A stretch of 28,499 nt of DNA from 1-14-0-10-45-29 sp964532715 (GTDB lineage Archaea; Micrarchaeota; Micrarchaeia; Anstonellales; Anstonellaceae). Both the position numbers and the translations under genes were made by a program. Location: the NCBI GenBank assembly GCA_964532715.1, contig CAZHIX010000007.1, forward strand, positions 1 to 28,499, given 5' to 3'. Under the pieces are notes generated by a model. The model ran no database searches, was not told where the DNA came from, and saw only the letters and a program-made list of their open reading frames with translations. Positions 15,352 to 23,533 of this stretch are shown piece after piece. Every line of letters starts with the position of its first letter. The stretch's first letter is position 1.

Positions 15352-16171
15352 ATGCTCTCTGATGAAATACTCTCAATGTTAGATATCGTTCCTTTGGATA
15401 CTCTAAAAATTCACGAGCAAACTGTACCTGCAAATCTTCATGCATTGCGCGAAACTATGCTCAATATAGGAAAGCTTGTGGATCCATTGATAATTGACAA
15501 AAAACACAAAATTGTACTTGATGGGAATCATAGGCGTCAAGTTTTAGAATTGTTAAAAGTTGAGAATGCAATAGTTNNNNNNNNNNCAACCAATAGATTA
15601 TACGGATCCAAATATCCGAATAGGTGGTTGGTATATCGCAACAAAAGATCTCTCGTTTGATGACGTGGTTGGTGAAAAGGTTGATTTACAAACCGGTCTT
15701 GATGCTCTTGGTAATATGTCTGCAAGTCTTATGGCAATTAGCAGTACAAGCACATCAAAAAGTGCAAAATTAATTTCATGTGAAAAAAAGGACTTAAAGG
15801 CAGTTTTTTCTTCGCAAGAGCAGTATTTGAAAGATGCTCTAAAAATTGACAATATACGTGAAAAAAACGGTTCAATTGCTTTTATTGAAGATTCGCGTGT
15901 AGATTACTATCTTCAAAATGGATATACGATATTTGCACGAAAAATATTCACAAAAGAAGAAGTCATAAGCGAAGCACTTGCTGGCAGACCTCTGCCTCCA
16001 AAATCAACTCGTCACATGATAACGAACCGAATAATTCGTCTCAATTTCAGATTGGGATATTTAAATGAAACTACCGAACAAGCTCATCTTCTTCTTGGCG
16101 AAATGCTCAAAAAACGTGTAAAATATGGCTCGGCGAGATATTATACCGAACCTGTTATTGTGCTTTACTAA
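15352..16171 (+). CDS. SerK/ParB-like protein (possible free-serine kinase), interrupted by assembly gap
   Basis: The two open frames on either side of the N run are one gene. The N-terminal part (VPLDTLKIHEQT, LVDPLIIDKKHKIVLDGNHR) is a ParB/Srx-like domain as in archaeal SerK, an ADP-dependent kinase that makes O-phosphoserine from serine. The C-terminal part carries ARKIFTKEEVISEA and PPKSTRHMI, which match the end of SerK-type proteins as I remember them. The usual DGHHR is DGNHR here. The reading frames join if the true gap is a multiple of three rather than the 10 N shown. Total length is about 270 aa plus the missing piece. The alternative is a ParB-like regulator with no kinase activity; the kinase role is inference. 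Confidence 0.65.
15577..15586. other. Assembly gap (10 N)
   Basis: Ten N inside the SerK-like gene. The flanks are in frames 1 and 2 of the window, so the gap as drawn breaks a frame that would be intact with a gap of 9, 12 or another multiple of three. Confidence 0.95.
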
Positions 16172-16195
16172 TTTTTCCCATCTTTTACTAGCGAA

Positions 16196-16320
16196 TTTTA
16201 ACCATTTAATTCACTGGCAGATTATGTTTTGTCTGGTAATTGTTGCTTTAAGAAAATCCTGCAAAGAGTTTTAATCATTTGATTCAATAGCAAATTATGT
16301 TTGGTTGGGTAATAGTTACT
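16196..16320 (+). repeat. Imperfect tandem duplication of a promoter-start region
   Basis: Two copies, starting at 16196 and 16269 (offset 73 bp), align at roughly three bases in four over about 52 bp. Each has TTTTAA-CATTT, then an ATG at the same place (16224 and 16297). Copy 1 encodes MFCLVIVALRKSCKEF and stops; copy 2 is the real gene start, MFGWVIVTGKK. Confidence 0.7.
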
Positions 16321-16872
16321 GGAAAAAAAATACTATCCACTATTTTGATATCTTTTGTTCTGTATCTTCTTACCCCTGCACTTGATCTTCCAAATTCTGC
16401 AAGTCTTTTACTAATATATTCTTTTTGTGCAGGTATGTTATTTCCAGATATAGATATGATTACTGGATTTCTAAAAAGAGCATTGCACTCAATGTCCGTT
16501 TTCATATTTTTATTTTTACTAATCGTAATAGCGTTATATCCTGCTTCAATTCAAATCTCTGGGGATATGTGCACTGAATCAATAACCTATTCTCTAACTG
16601 GTATTTCTGGTTTTGGGGCTTATTGCAATGCAGGCACTGTTCTTATCATAATGATTATTGGTTATATTTTTGCACAAGCAATCGTCGGTTGGATTCCGGA
16701 TAGAAATATGCTTCACTCTTATATGATGATGGTTCTTGTTATAGTGTGTGCAGCTCTTTTTTCATTATTTTCATTTGAAAAATCACTATTTTATCCAACT
16801 GTGATCTCTTTTTCAGTTGCTTACTTTATGCACATCTCAATAGATGCTGCTTATCATCACATGAGAAATTAA
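16297..16872 (+). CDS. YdjM/DUF457-like membrane-bound metal-dependent hydrolase homologue
   Basis: The 191-aa protein has about five hydrophobic helices. After the second comes AGMLFPDIDMITG, matching the PDxD motif of YdjM/DUF457 membrane proteins, then a His in RALHSMS where relatives have the HRGxTHS region, and near the end FMHISIDAAYHH, matching their distal H-x3-D motif. The activity of the family is poorly defined. The ATG at 16297 is about 25 bp after TTTTAATC, which fits a leaderless mRNA. The promoter plus the first codons are duplicated just upstream. The gene is read in the same direction as the SerK-like gene before it, 125 bp away. Confidence 0.6.
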   Translation: MFGWVIVTGKKILSTILISFVLYLLTPALDLPNSASLLLIYSFCAGMLFPDIDMITGFLKRALHSMSVFIFLFLLIVIALYPASIQISGDMCTESITYSLTGISGFGAYCNAGTVLIIMIIGYIFAQAIVGWIPDRNMLHSYMMMVLVIVCAALFSLFSFEKSLFYPTVISFSVAYFMHISIDAAYHHMRN

Positions 16873-16926
16873 TATCAATCACTATATATTCCCACTTTAT
16901 GCGTAATGCTTAATTAATACAAATTG

Positions 16927-16934
16927 TTTTTAAG
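16927..16934 (+). promoter_or_regulatory. TATA-like promoter of the TPR-AAA/PrsW operon
   Basis: TTTTTAAG about 50 bp before the ATG at 16983; the leader carries the strong site GAGGT at 16973-16977. No promoter is seen between the two genes of the operon. Confidence 0.35.
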
Positions 16935-16982
16935 TTAAGCTACAAATACGCAACATATATCAGATAATTATTGAGGTATTAA

Positions 16983-18773
16983 ATGGCGCAAACCCCAAAT
17001 CCAACGGATGCACGAACTTATTATACGAAGGGAAACGACCTATTTGAAAAGGGTGAGTATGAGCGTGCGCGCGAAAATTACAACATGGCTATCATTTTGA
17101 ACCCGACGTTTTCTGAAGCATATTTCAATCGTGGTCTTTGTTTTTACAATCTAAAAGATTTTGACAAAGCTATAGAAGACTACACAAAGTCTGCGGAGCT
17201 TGATCCAAAAAACCCTGTAATCTACAATAATCGTGGAGATGCTTATTATCGCAAACAAGATTTCAAAAACGCAATTGTGGATTACGATAAAGCACTTTCT
17301 TTAAATAAAAAATACTTAAAAGCGTTTTACAATCGCGGTCTTGCGTATGCTTGCACTCAAGATTATGAGCAAGCAGTTCGTGATTTTGATGAAGTAATAA
17401 AAATTAATCCAGAATTTGCAGAAGCCTATCACATACGTGGTCTTGCGTATGACTATATGAACAAATTAGAACAAGCAATAAGTGATTATCAAAAAGCAAT
17501 TGAACTAAATCCGCAATTTGACGAAGCAAAAAATCATCTTGAGATTGCAAAAGCAAAACAAGATTCCGGTGGACCAGCTCCAGGTGTTCCTGGGGGTCCA
17601 GAAAATCCCGCAGGTGGCGGGGCAGGCGGGGGACAGCCTGGTCAAAATCAAGGAATAAACGCAGTAAAACTTCTCTCAAAACCAAAAATGAATTTCAAAG
17701 ACGTTGCTGGAATGAAAAAAATGAAAGAGGAAATCAATGAGGCTGCCGTGTATCCACTTGTAAAACCTGAGCTTGCCAAAAAATATGGAAAACTGGGTGG
17801 CGGTGGAATTTTACTTTATGGTCCTCCTGGTTGTGGTAAAACATTTATTGTAAAAGCGACTGCAGGTGAGTGTGCATCTTCGTTCATCAATGCAAAAGTT
17901 TCTGATATTGTAGATATGTATGTTGGTCAAACCGAAAAAAATCTTCACAATATTTTTGAGACTGGAAGAAAAAATGCCCCGTGTATTATTTTCTTTGATG
18001 AAGTTGAAGCATTGGGTGGCAGACGTGAAGAAATGTCTGGTTCATCTCAGTATTTGAAAATGGCAGTAAATCAGCTTCTGTATGAAATGGATGGTATGGA
18101 AGCAAACAATGTTAATGTTCTTGTTATCGGTGCAACCAATGCGCCATGGGATGTGGATCCAGCTCTGAGACGTTCTGGAAGATTTGGTAAAGCGATTTAT
18201 ATTCCGGAGCCAGATTTTACCTCACGAAGAGAAATTCTCAAATTACATGCAAAAAAATTACCTCTGGTTCCACTTATGCCTTGGTGGGCAATGGCTTTAG
18301 CAACTGATGGGTATGCATCTGCAGATCTAAAAGCAATTACTGAAGAAGCAGCTGCAATTCCATGGAGACAAGCTTTCAAAACTGGCAGGCAAAGACCAGT
18401 CAATGCGATGGATTATTTTAATGCGATTAAAACAAAAAAATCATCTTTACCTCCATGGTATGCTCAGGCAAAAAAACAAATCGGGCAAGTTGAAGAAAAA
18501 TCAATTGTAGATGGCAAGGAGCATGTAAAAATTACTGAGAGCAAATTAGGAAGCTCTGAAAAAGAAGCTTTCAAATCTTTAGTTGATGTGATTAAGCTCA
18601 AGAACGAATGGTGGTATAAGTATCCGATGGTTGGGTTTAGATACGCAATGCTTGGTCTTTTATTTGTAGTTGGTATTTTGACTTCGGTTGTATTTCGTGG
18701 AAAAAAAGATCCAAATTCAGCCTCCAATCAACCACTAACTTCTGATTCTATGAAATCTGAGGGTAGTTCATGA
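16983..18773 (+). CDS. Membrane-anchored TPR-AAA+ ATPase
   Basis: Five tetratricopeptide repeats span residues about 10-180 (period 34; e.g. AYFNRGLCFYNLKDFDKAIE), a Gly/Pro-rich linker about 194-222, then one AAA domain of the Cdc48/FtsH group. Walker A is GPPGCGKT (280-287), Walker B IIFFDE (335-340), sensor 1 the Asn in GATN (386), and the second region of homology contains the arginine fingers in LRRSGR (396-400). After the AAA lid comes a charged stretch and one membrane helix (about 554-571) with a short tail. TPR and ATPase would face the cytosol, anchored by the C terminus. The ATPase probably unfolds or extracts proteins chosen by the TPRs. Its last codons overlap the start of the PrsW-like gene (ATGA), so the two are coupled. 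No protease domain is fused. Confidence 0.9.
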   Translation: MAQTPNPTDARTYYTKGNDLFEKGEYERARENYNMAIILNPTFSEAYFNRGLCFYNLKDFDKAIEDYTKSAELDPKNPVIYNNRGDAYYRKQDFKNAIVDYDKALSLNKKYLKAFYNRGLAYACTQDYEQAVRDFDEVIKINPEFAEAYHIRGLAYDYMNKLEQAISDYQKAIELNPQFDEAKNHLEIAKAKQDSGGPAPGVPGGPENPAGGGAGGGQPGQNQGINAVKLLSKPKMNFKDVAGMKKMKEEINEAAVYPLVKPELAKKYGKLGGGGILLYGPPGCGKTFIVKATAGECASSFINAKVSDIVDMYVGQTEKNLHNIFETGRKNAPCIIFFDEVEALGGRREEMSGSSQYLKMAVNQLLYEMDGMEANNVNVLVIGATNAPWDVDPALRRSGRFGKAIYIPEPDFTSRREILKLHAKKLPLVPLMPWWAMALATDGYASADLKAITEEAAAIPWRQAFKTGRQRPVNAMDYFNAIKTKKSSLPPWYAQAKKQIGQVEEKSIVDGKEHVKITESKLGSSEKEAFKSLVDVIKLKNEWWYKYPMVGFRYAMLGLLFVVGILTSVVFRGKKDPNSASNQPLTSDSMKSEGSS

Positions 18774-20284
18774 TTCAAAAGTTCAATCTTTTTTTTCTAA
18801 TTTTTGTTCTTTGTCTTAATTGTGCTAATCTTCATGGTATTGTTACTAATGATTCTGCTTTGAATTTTGATGGCGGATTAAATGCACTTATTGTTGTAGA
18901 TTCAAATCAACTGGTTCTTAATCCTCAGAAAATAAACATATCTGCAACTATAAAAAATGAAGATCCAAACAACGACTACATAATATATTTGATGTTAAAT
19001 AATAGTGGTATTTGGGAAACTGGGCAGATTATAGGTATTGCAAAAAGCAATCAATCTACGCGTTTTGATTTTGATTTTGGAGCGCAATATTCTGGTTATA
19101 CTTATGCTACTTCAACATATGCTCTTGTTGCAAGTTATGATTCATCAATTATAGGCAAATCATTTGTAATAGTTGAAGACTGGTCAATATATGAAAAAGA
19201 GCAAATGCAAATAATATCTAGTTATGCTCGTTTTATTGCTCCAATACTCGGTCTTTTGATTATAGCAATACTTTTTTTCCTTGCTCGTTCTGCATTTTTT
19301 TCAAAAAGTCGTAGCGAAAAAAAACGTGAATATACTCTAAAAAATTTCATTATACCTAATATAAATAATAAAAAACCAAAAGAGGTTATTGCTCAATTTT
19401 TGATTCATCCTCTATTTTGGTTATTTGAGGTTTTTGTGCTCGTAATAATTCTGGAATTTATATGGAATAGTTCAGTGCTTGAAAATAAACTGGATCTAAT
19501 CGTACTAACATTCTTATCTGCTCTTTTGATGCCATTGGTCTATTTCCTATTGTTGTGGACATATAATATGCTTGTAGAAAAAATGCCAATGCGTTTTTTA
19601 GCAGGTGCATTCATATGGGGTATTACTTCCGCCGTTTTATCTCTTATTATAAATTCGTTGCAGTCAAATTATGTATGGAATATAACCGGTTTTGAAAAAT
19701 CAGTCATAGTTTTATTTACTACTGCGATATTTGCTCCATTAATTGAGGAATTTACAAAAGGTATTGGACTTTTTATATTATGGGGTCACCACGAGTTTTG
19801 TGATTCCTTGCACGGAATTCATTTAGGTCTTGCATCTGGACTTGGATTTGCATTTGTTGAAAACTGGCTTTATTTTGCATCAAAAACACAACCTCTTGAA
19901 TTAGGTCTTTATGCATGGTTATTAATTATAATTTATCGTAGTTTTTTCAACTCGTTGGCTCACGGTTGTTTTTCTGCAATGTTGGGTGCAACTCTTGGTT
20001 GGGCAAAACAACACGGTTGGGGTACACTTGCATTTTTGTCTATAGCTCCAGGACTTTTGTTTGCAACAATTCTTCACTCCGTATTTAATATCTCTGCAAT
20101 ACTTGATGGATTTGAAGCGCTAAATGCCAACTTTTTGGTATTCAAATATAATCCAATAATGATTGCTACTCTGGTCAGTTTATTACTCGTGTTCATGTTT
20201 AGTGCAACAATTGAACGTCGTTATGCCCATCTAAATAAATCACGTAAAAAATTGCAAGTCAAAAAAACAAAAGTCGTTGACTAA
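18770..20284 (+). CDS. PrsW-like intramembrane protease with exported N-terminal domain
   Basis: The 504-aa protein has a signal peptide (about residues 1-23), an exported beta-rich domain to about 145, a first membrane helix (155-172), a basic cytosolic loop, then a polytopic domain. The PrsW/CPBP-type motifs are present: EEFTK with Glu326, Glu327 and Lys330, GLGFAFVEN with Glu364, His398 in SLAHG, and His436 and Asn440 in LHSVFN. PrsW enzymes cleave membrane proteins, for instance an anti-sigma factor in Bacillus. The start overlaps the stop of the TPR-AAA gene by 4 bp, so the two proteins are probably made together in fixed ratio. The exported N-terminal domain is not part of standard PrsW and may sense or bind substrate. 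Confidence 0.82.
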   Translation: MIQKFNLFFLIFVLCLNCANLHGIVTNDSALNFDGGLNALIVVDSNQLVLNPQKINISATIKNEDPNNDYIIYLMLNNSGIWETGQIIGIAKSNQSTRFDFDFGAQYSGYTYATSTYALVASYDSSIIGKSFVIVEDWSIYEKEQMQIISSYARFIAPILGLLIIAILFFLARSAFFSKSRSEKKREYTLKNFIIPNINNKKPKEVIAQFLIHPLFWLFEVFVLVIILEFIWNSSVLENKLDLIVLTFLSALLMPLVYFLLLWTYNMLVEKMPMRFLAGAFIWGITSAVLSLIINSLQSNYVWNITGFEKSVIVLFTTAIFAPLIEEFTKGIGLFILWGHHEFCDSLHGIHLGLASGLGFAFVENWLYFASKTQPLELGLYAWLLIIIYRSFFNSLAHGCFSAMLGATLGWAKQHGWGTLAFLSIAPGLLFATILHSVFNISAILDGFEALNANFLVFKYNPIMIATLVSLLLVFMFSATIERRYAHLNKSRKKLQVKKTKVVD

Positions 20285-20386
20285 TTCTTAACAAGCAATA
20301 TTTGCAATCTGTATTACCAACTTACAACACATATAATCCATATCACCTACTACCTACAGAATTCATGTTCTTTACTGTTCGTTCTC

Positions 20387-20394
20387 TTTTAATC
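20387..20394 (+). promoter_or_regulatory. TATA box of the NYN-domain gene
   Basis: TTTTAATC centred about 25 bp before the ATG at 20416, with no Shine-Dalgarno site in between: probably a leaderless mRNA. Confidence 0.35.
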
Positions 20395-20415
20395 TGTGGT
20401 CTTTTTATTTAATGC

Positions 20416-20904
20416 ATGAGTATGAACAATATGGCTGAAGATGTGCTTGAAAAAATAAAATCGCTTATGCATGCAAATAAAAAGCGTCCTTCAAAAAACA
20501 TTGCACTAATGGTGGATGGTCCAAACATCATACGAAAAGAATTCAAAATGGATTTACTAAAAATAAGAAATCAACTTGAAAAATACGGTCATATAAAAGT
20601 TGCAAAAATATTTTTAGATCAATATGCATCTGATAAACTAATTGAAGCAGTTACTAATCAGGGTTTTGAGCCAATAATATCAACTGGTGATGTTGATGTT
20701 ACTATGGCAGTTGATAGTGTCTGTCAGATATACAATCCAAATATTCACATAATAGCATTAATGACTCGTGATATTGATTTTAGGCCTGTCTTGATTCGCG
20801 CAAAAGAACTTGGCAAGGAAACGATAGTAATAGGCGCAGAACCAGGATTTTCTGTGGCTTTAAAGAATACTGCTGATATAGTAATAACTGTTGACTGTGG
20901 GTAA
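20416..20904 (+). CDS. NYN-domain (LabA/PIN-like) putative ribonuclease
   Basis: The 162-aa protein matches the LabA-like NYN group widespread in archaea. The acidic residues expected of a PIN-like nuclease site are visible: Asp34 in LMVDGPN, Asp92 and Asp94 in STGDVDVTMAVD, Asp100, and Asp119/Asp121 in MTRDIDF. The domain fills the whole protein after a short basic N terminus. RNA cleavage is likely from the family, but the substrate is unknown. ATG codons at 20416, 20422 and 20431 are all in frame; the first is chosen for its distance from the TATA box. It ends about 100 bp before the glycosyltransferase start. Confidence 0.85.
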   Translation: MSMNNMAEDVLEKIKSLMHANKKRPSKNIALMVDGPNIIRKEFKMDLLKIRNQLEKYGHIKVAKIFLDQYASDKLIEAVTNQGFEPIISTGDVDVTMAVDSVCQIYNPNIHIIALMTRDIDFRPVLIRAKELGKETIVIGAEPGFSVALKNTADIVITVDCG

Positions 20905-20958
20905 TTCAAGACACTTTCTTCCATCATTTTCCATCTCAATCTCACATTTTTCATTAGA

Positions 20959-20966
20959 TTTAAAAG
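20959..20966 (+). promoter_or_regulatory. TATA box of the glycosyltransferase/GH57 operon
   Basis: TTTAAAAG about 40 bp before the preferred TTG start at 21002; the predicted leader holds TGAGGG at 20989-20994. Confidence 0.35.
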
Positions 20967-21001
20967 CAATGTCTTCTTTCTCATTAACTGAGGGTTGTTT
21001 T

Positions 21002-22180
21002 TTGCGAATCGCTATGTTGGGGTGGGAGTTTCCTCCGTTTATATCTGGAGGGCTTGGCGTGCACTGTCTTGAGCTTACTGTACGTCTTGCACGCATGGGG
21101 CACAACATAGACTTTTTCATGCCGTCATGTTCAAAAGAGCTTATCTCTCCTCATGTAAATATAAATTTGATTGAAGTTGCACCAACGAAGCTTCGTCCAT
21201 ATTTTACAATGAATAAAAAAGGAGAGCTTGCAACATATGGTAAAGATTTAATTCGCGCAGTTGATGCATATTCAAAACAAGTTGCTCAGTCTGTGAGTGA
21301 GCGAAATTCAAAAATTCATTACGATGTAATTCATGCCCACGATTGGCTTACTTCTACTGGTGGAAAACTTAGCATGCAAAAAATAAACGTACCTTTAGTC
21401 CAAACGATTCATTCTACCGAATATGATCGGACTTTTGTTCCATGGGATATTATTCTAAACATTGAATCCGATGCAGTTAAGACTGCCGACCTATTAATCG
21501 CAGTATCAAAGCGAACTGCTAAAGATATAATTCGGTTGGGTGGAGATGAAAAGAAAATACGTGTAGTTTACAATGGTGTGGATGCTTCAAAATACAAATG
21601 CCAAAAAAATGTTAAACTTACGCGTTCTATTCAAGGTAAAAAGAGAGTTTTATTCTTAGGTCGTTTAACTGAACAAAAAGGTCCTGTGCAATTTTTGCAT
21701 GCGGCAAAAAAAGTTCTTGACAAAGATCCAAATGTAGTATTTTTAATCGCGGGTAAAGGTGCGATGCTTCCATTACTCATAAGTCTTACAAATGAGCTTG
21801 GTATATCAAAAAGTGTAAAATTCTTAGGATTTTTACCTCAGGCGCAACAGCAAAAAATATATTCTATTTGTGATGTTTATGTCATGCCATCAACCTCTGA
21901 GCCTTTTGGAATTGTTGCGCTTGAAGCTATGGCTTCAGGAACTCCAGTAATCATAAGCAAGACATCTGGGGTTTCAGAAGTTGTACAGTCTGCGCTAAAA
22001 GTAGATTTCTGGGATATAAATGCAATGGCACAAAAAATTCTTGCCATATTAAAATATGCTCCACTTGCAAGAGCAATGAAAAATATGGCTGGAGCTGATG
22101 TGTCAAAACTTACTTGGGAGAAATGTGCGCAAAATACGTATAATGTTTATGAAGAAGCAATACGTATAAAGCGTGGTTAA
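21002..22180 (+). CDS. Glycogen/starch-synthase-like glycosyltransferase (GT4/GT5)
   Basis: A GT-B fold glycosyltransferase, likely adding glucose from a nucleotide sugar to an alpha-glucan. The N-terminal domain opens RIAMLGWEFPPFISGGLGVH, the acceptor-side glycine loop of the synthases, followed by IHAHDWL and VQTIHSTEYDR. The C-terminal domain has FLGRLTEQKG and the sugar-nucleotide motif STSEPFGIVALEAMASGTPV. I choose the TTG at 21002 because TGAGGG lies 7 bp before it and it puts the conserved strand at the N terminus (392 aa). An ATG at 20969 would add 11 residues of no family likeness. The gene is followed 11 bp later by the GH57 gene, so the two form an operon for storage-glucan metabolism. 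Confidence 0.88.
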   Translation: MRIAMLGWEFPPFISGGLGVHCLELTVRLARMGHNIDFFMPSCSKELISPHVNINLIEVAPTKLRPYFTMNKKGELATYGKDLIRAVDAYSKQVAQSVSERNSKIHYDVIHAHDWLTSTGGKLSMQKINVPLVQTIHSTEYDRTFVPWDIILNIESDAVKTADLLIAVSKRTAKDIIRLGGDEKKIRVVYNGVDASKYKCQKNVKLTRSIQGKKRVLFLGRLTEQKGPVQFLHAAKKVLDKDPNVVFLIAGKGAMLPLLISLTNELGISKSVKFLGFLPQAQQQKIYSICDVYVMPSTSEPFGIVALEAMASGTPVIISKTSGVSEVVQSALKVDFWDINAMAQKILAILKYAPLARAMKNMAGADVSKLTWEKCAQNTYNVYEEAIRIKRG

Positions 22181-22191
22181 GGTGTTTTGTT

Positions 22192-23382
22192 TTGAAAGTA
22201 TGTTTTTATTTTCAGGTTCATCAGCCGATGAGACTTTCGCATTTTTCAGTATTTGATTCAAATACCAATGATCCTATATCTAGGTATTTTGATCATGATT
22301 TGAACAAGCAAATAATGAATAAAGTTGCAAACAAATGTTATTTACCTACAAACAAAATACTTCTTGAAGCACTTGAGCGTCATTCAAATCTAAAATTGAG
22401 TTTTTCTATTACTGGTGTCTTTTTAGAACAAGCAAAAATGTATAATCCTGCAATTATAGACTCTTTTAGAGAACTTGCAAAGACTGGGCGTGTGGAATTT
22501 TTATCAGAAACATATTATCATTCTCTGTCCTCTCTTTTTATTGATAAACAAGAATTTGAAGAACAAATCAACTTGCATTCAAAAATTATTGGTGAATTTG
22601 CAACTCCTTCAAAAGTCTTGAGAAATACTGAAGCTATGTTTTCAAACTCAATTGCATACATGGCAGAACAGATGGGTTTTGAGGGAATAATGACTGAGGG
22701 TTTCGAATCTCTTTTAGGATGGCGTTCACCTACATATGTTTATTCTGTAAAGGGGTGCTCCAAAATAAAAGCACTTTTACGCCACTATAAATTGTCTGAC
22801 GATGTAGGATATAGATTTTCACAAAAAAGTTGGCCACAATGGCCTCTTACTGCTCCAAAATATGCAAATTGGTTAAGTGATCTTCAAGGTGATTGCGTAA
22901 ATCTTTTTATGGACTATGAAACCTTTGGAGAACATCATTGGGAAGATACTGGGATTCTCAAATTTTTAGAACATGTGTTTGGAGAAATTTCAAATCATAA
23001 ACACTTGGAGTTTGCAACTCCAGGCGAAATTGCAAAATCAGTTCAACCAAATGGAGAAATAGATTCTGAAAATGTGGTTTCTTGGGCAGATAATGAGCGC
23101 GATACATCTGCATGGCTTGGAAATGATATGCAACACTCTGCATGGACTGAACTTACCTCTCTTGAAAAATCTGTAAAAGAATTACAAGACCCACAGATTT
23201 TGCGTGCATGGAGACATTTGCAAAATTCAGATCATCTTTACTATTGTTGTACAAAATCACTTTCAGATCAGGACGTGCACAACTATTTCTCCCCGTATGA
23301 CTCACCGTTTGATTCGTATATAAATTACATGAACATATTGCACGATTTAAAAGATGAAGTAAATGCAAGACTGAAAAAGTGA
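22192..23382 (+). CDS. Glycoside hydrolase family 57 (alpha-amylase/branching type)
   Basis: The 396-aa protein starts at a TTG with AAGGTG 7 bp upstream and opens VCFYFQVHQPMRL, the first GH57 conserved region. Further regions seen: the VFLEQ segment, FLSETYYHSLSSL near residue 105, RNTEAMFSN near 144, and MDYETFGEHHW at about 240-250, the conserved region holding the acid/base Asp241. GH57 enzymes hydrolyse or transfer alpha-1,4/1,6-glucans. The pairing with a synthase-like glycosyltransferase suggests turnover or branching of a glycogen-like store. Amylase, branching enzyme and 4-alpha-glucanotransferase cannot be separated by eye. The last 20 bp of the gene are tandemly repeated downstream. 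Confidence 0.92.
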   Translation: MKVCFYFQVHQPMRLSHFSVFDSNTNDPISRYFDHDLNKQIMNKVANKCYLPTNKILLEALERHSNLKLSFSITGVFLEQAKMYNPAIIDSFRELAKTGRVEFLSETYYHSLSSLFIDKQEFEEQINLHSKIIGEFATPSKVLRNTEAMFSNSIAYMAEQMGFEGIMTEGFESLLGWRSPTYVYSVKGCSKIKALLRHYKLSDDVGYRFSQKSWPQWPLTAPKYANWLSDLQGDCVNLFMDYETFGEHHWEDTGILKFLEHVFGEISNHKHLEFATPGEIAKSVQPNGEIDSENVVSWADNERDTSAWLGNDMQHSAWTELTSLEKSVKELQDPQILRAWRHLQNSDHLYYCCTKSLSDQDVHNYFSPYDSPFDSYINYMNILHDLKDEVNARLKK

Positions 23383-23447
23383 ATGCAAGCTTGAAAAATG
23401 AATGCAAGATTGAAAAAGTGAATGCAAGATTGAAAAAGTGAATGCAA
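23361..23447 (+). repeat. 20-bp tandem repeats at the end of the GH57 gene
   Basis: The unit GAATGCAAGATTGAAAAAGT occurs about four and a half times: a diverged copy that is the end of the GH57 gene (23361-23380), a 19-bp copy (23381-23399), two exact copies (23400-23439) and a partial one (23440-23447). The stop codon TGA of GH57 is formed at a unit junction and is regenerated at later junctions. The array looks like slippage duplication of a gene end. Confidence 0.9.
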
Positions 23448-23493
23448 ATTTAATTCTGGGTGTTACATTTGCAAATAAACTCCTATATCACTT

Positions 23494-23503
23494 GTTTATA
23501 TTT
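23494..23503 (+). promoter_or_regulatory. TATA box of the giant repeat-protein gene
   Basis: GTTTATATTT about 35 bp before the ATG at 23534; the leader ends with GAGGT at 23524-23528. Confidence 0.45.
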
Positions 23504-23533
23504 GTTGTTTGTGTGCAAGAAGCGAGGTTAAAA

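Noticed and set aside
17404..17685. Ninety-three-codon minus-strand frame within the TPR-AAA gene
   Set aside because: It is antisense to the TPR repeats and the Gly/Pro linker and has no start signal.
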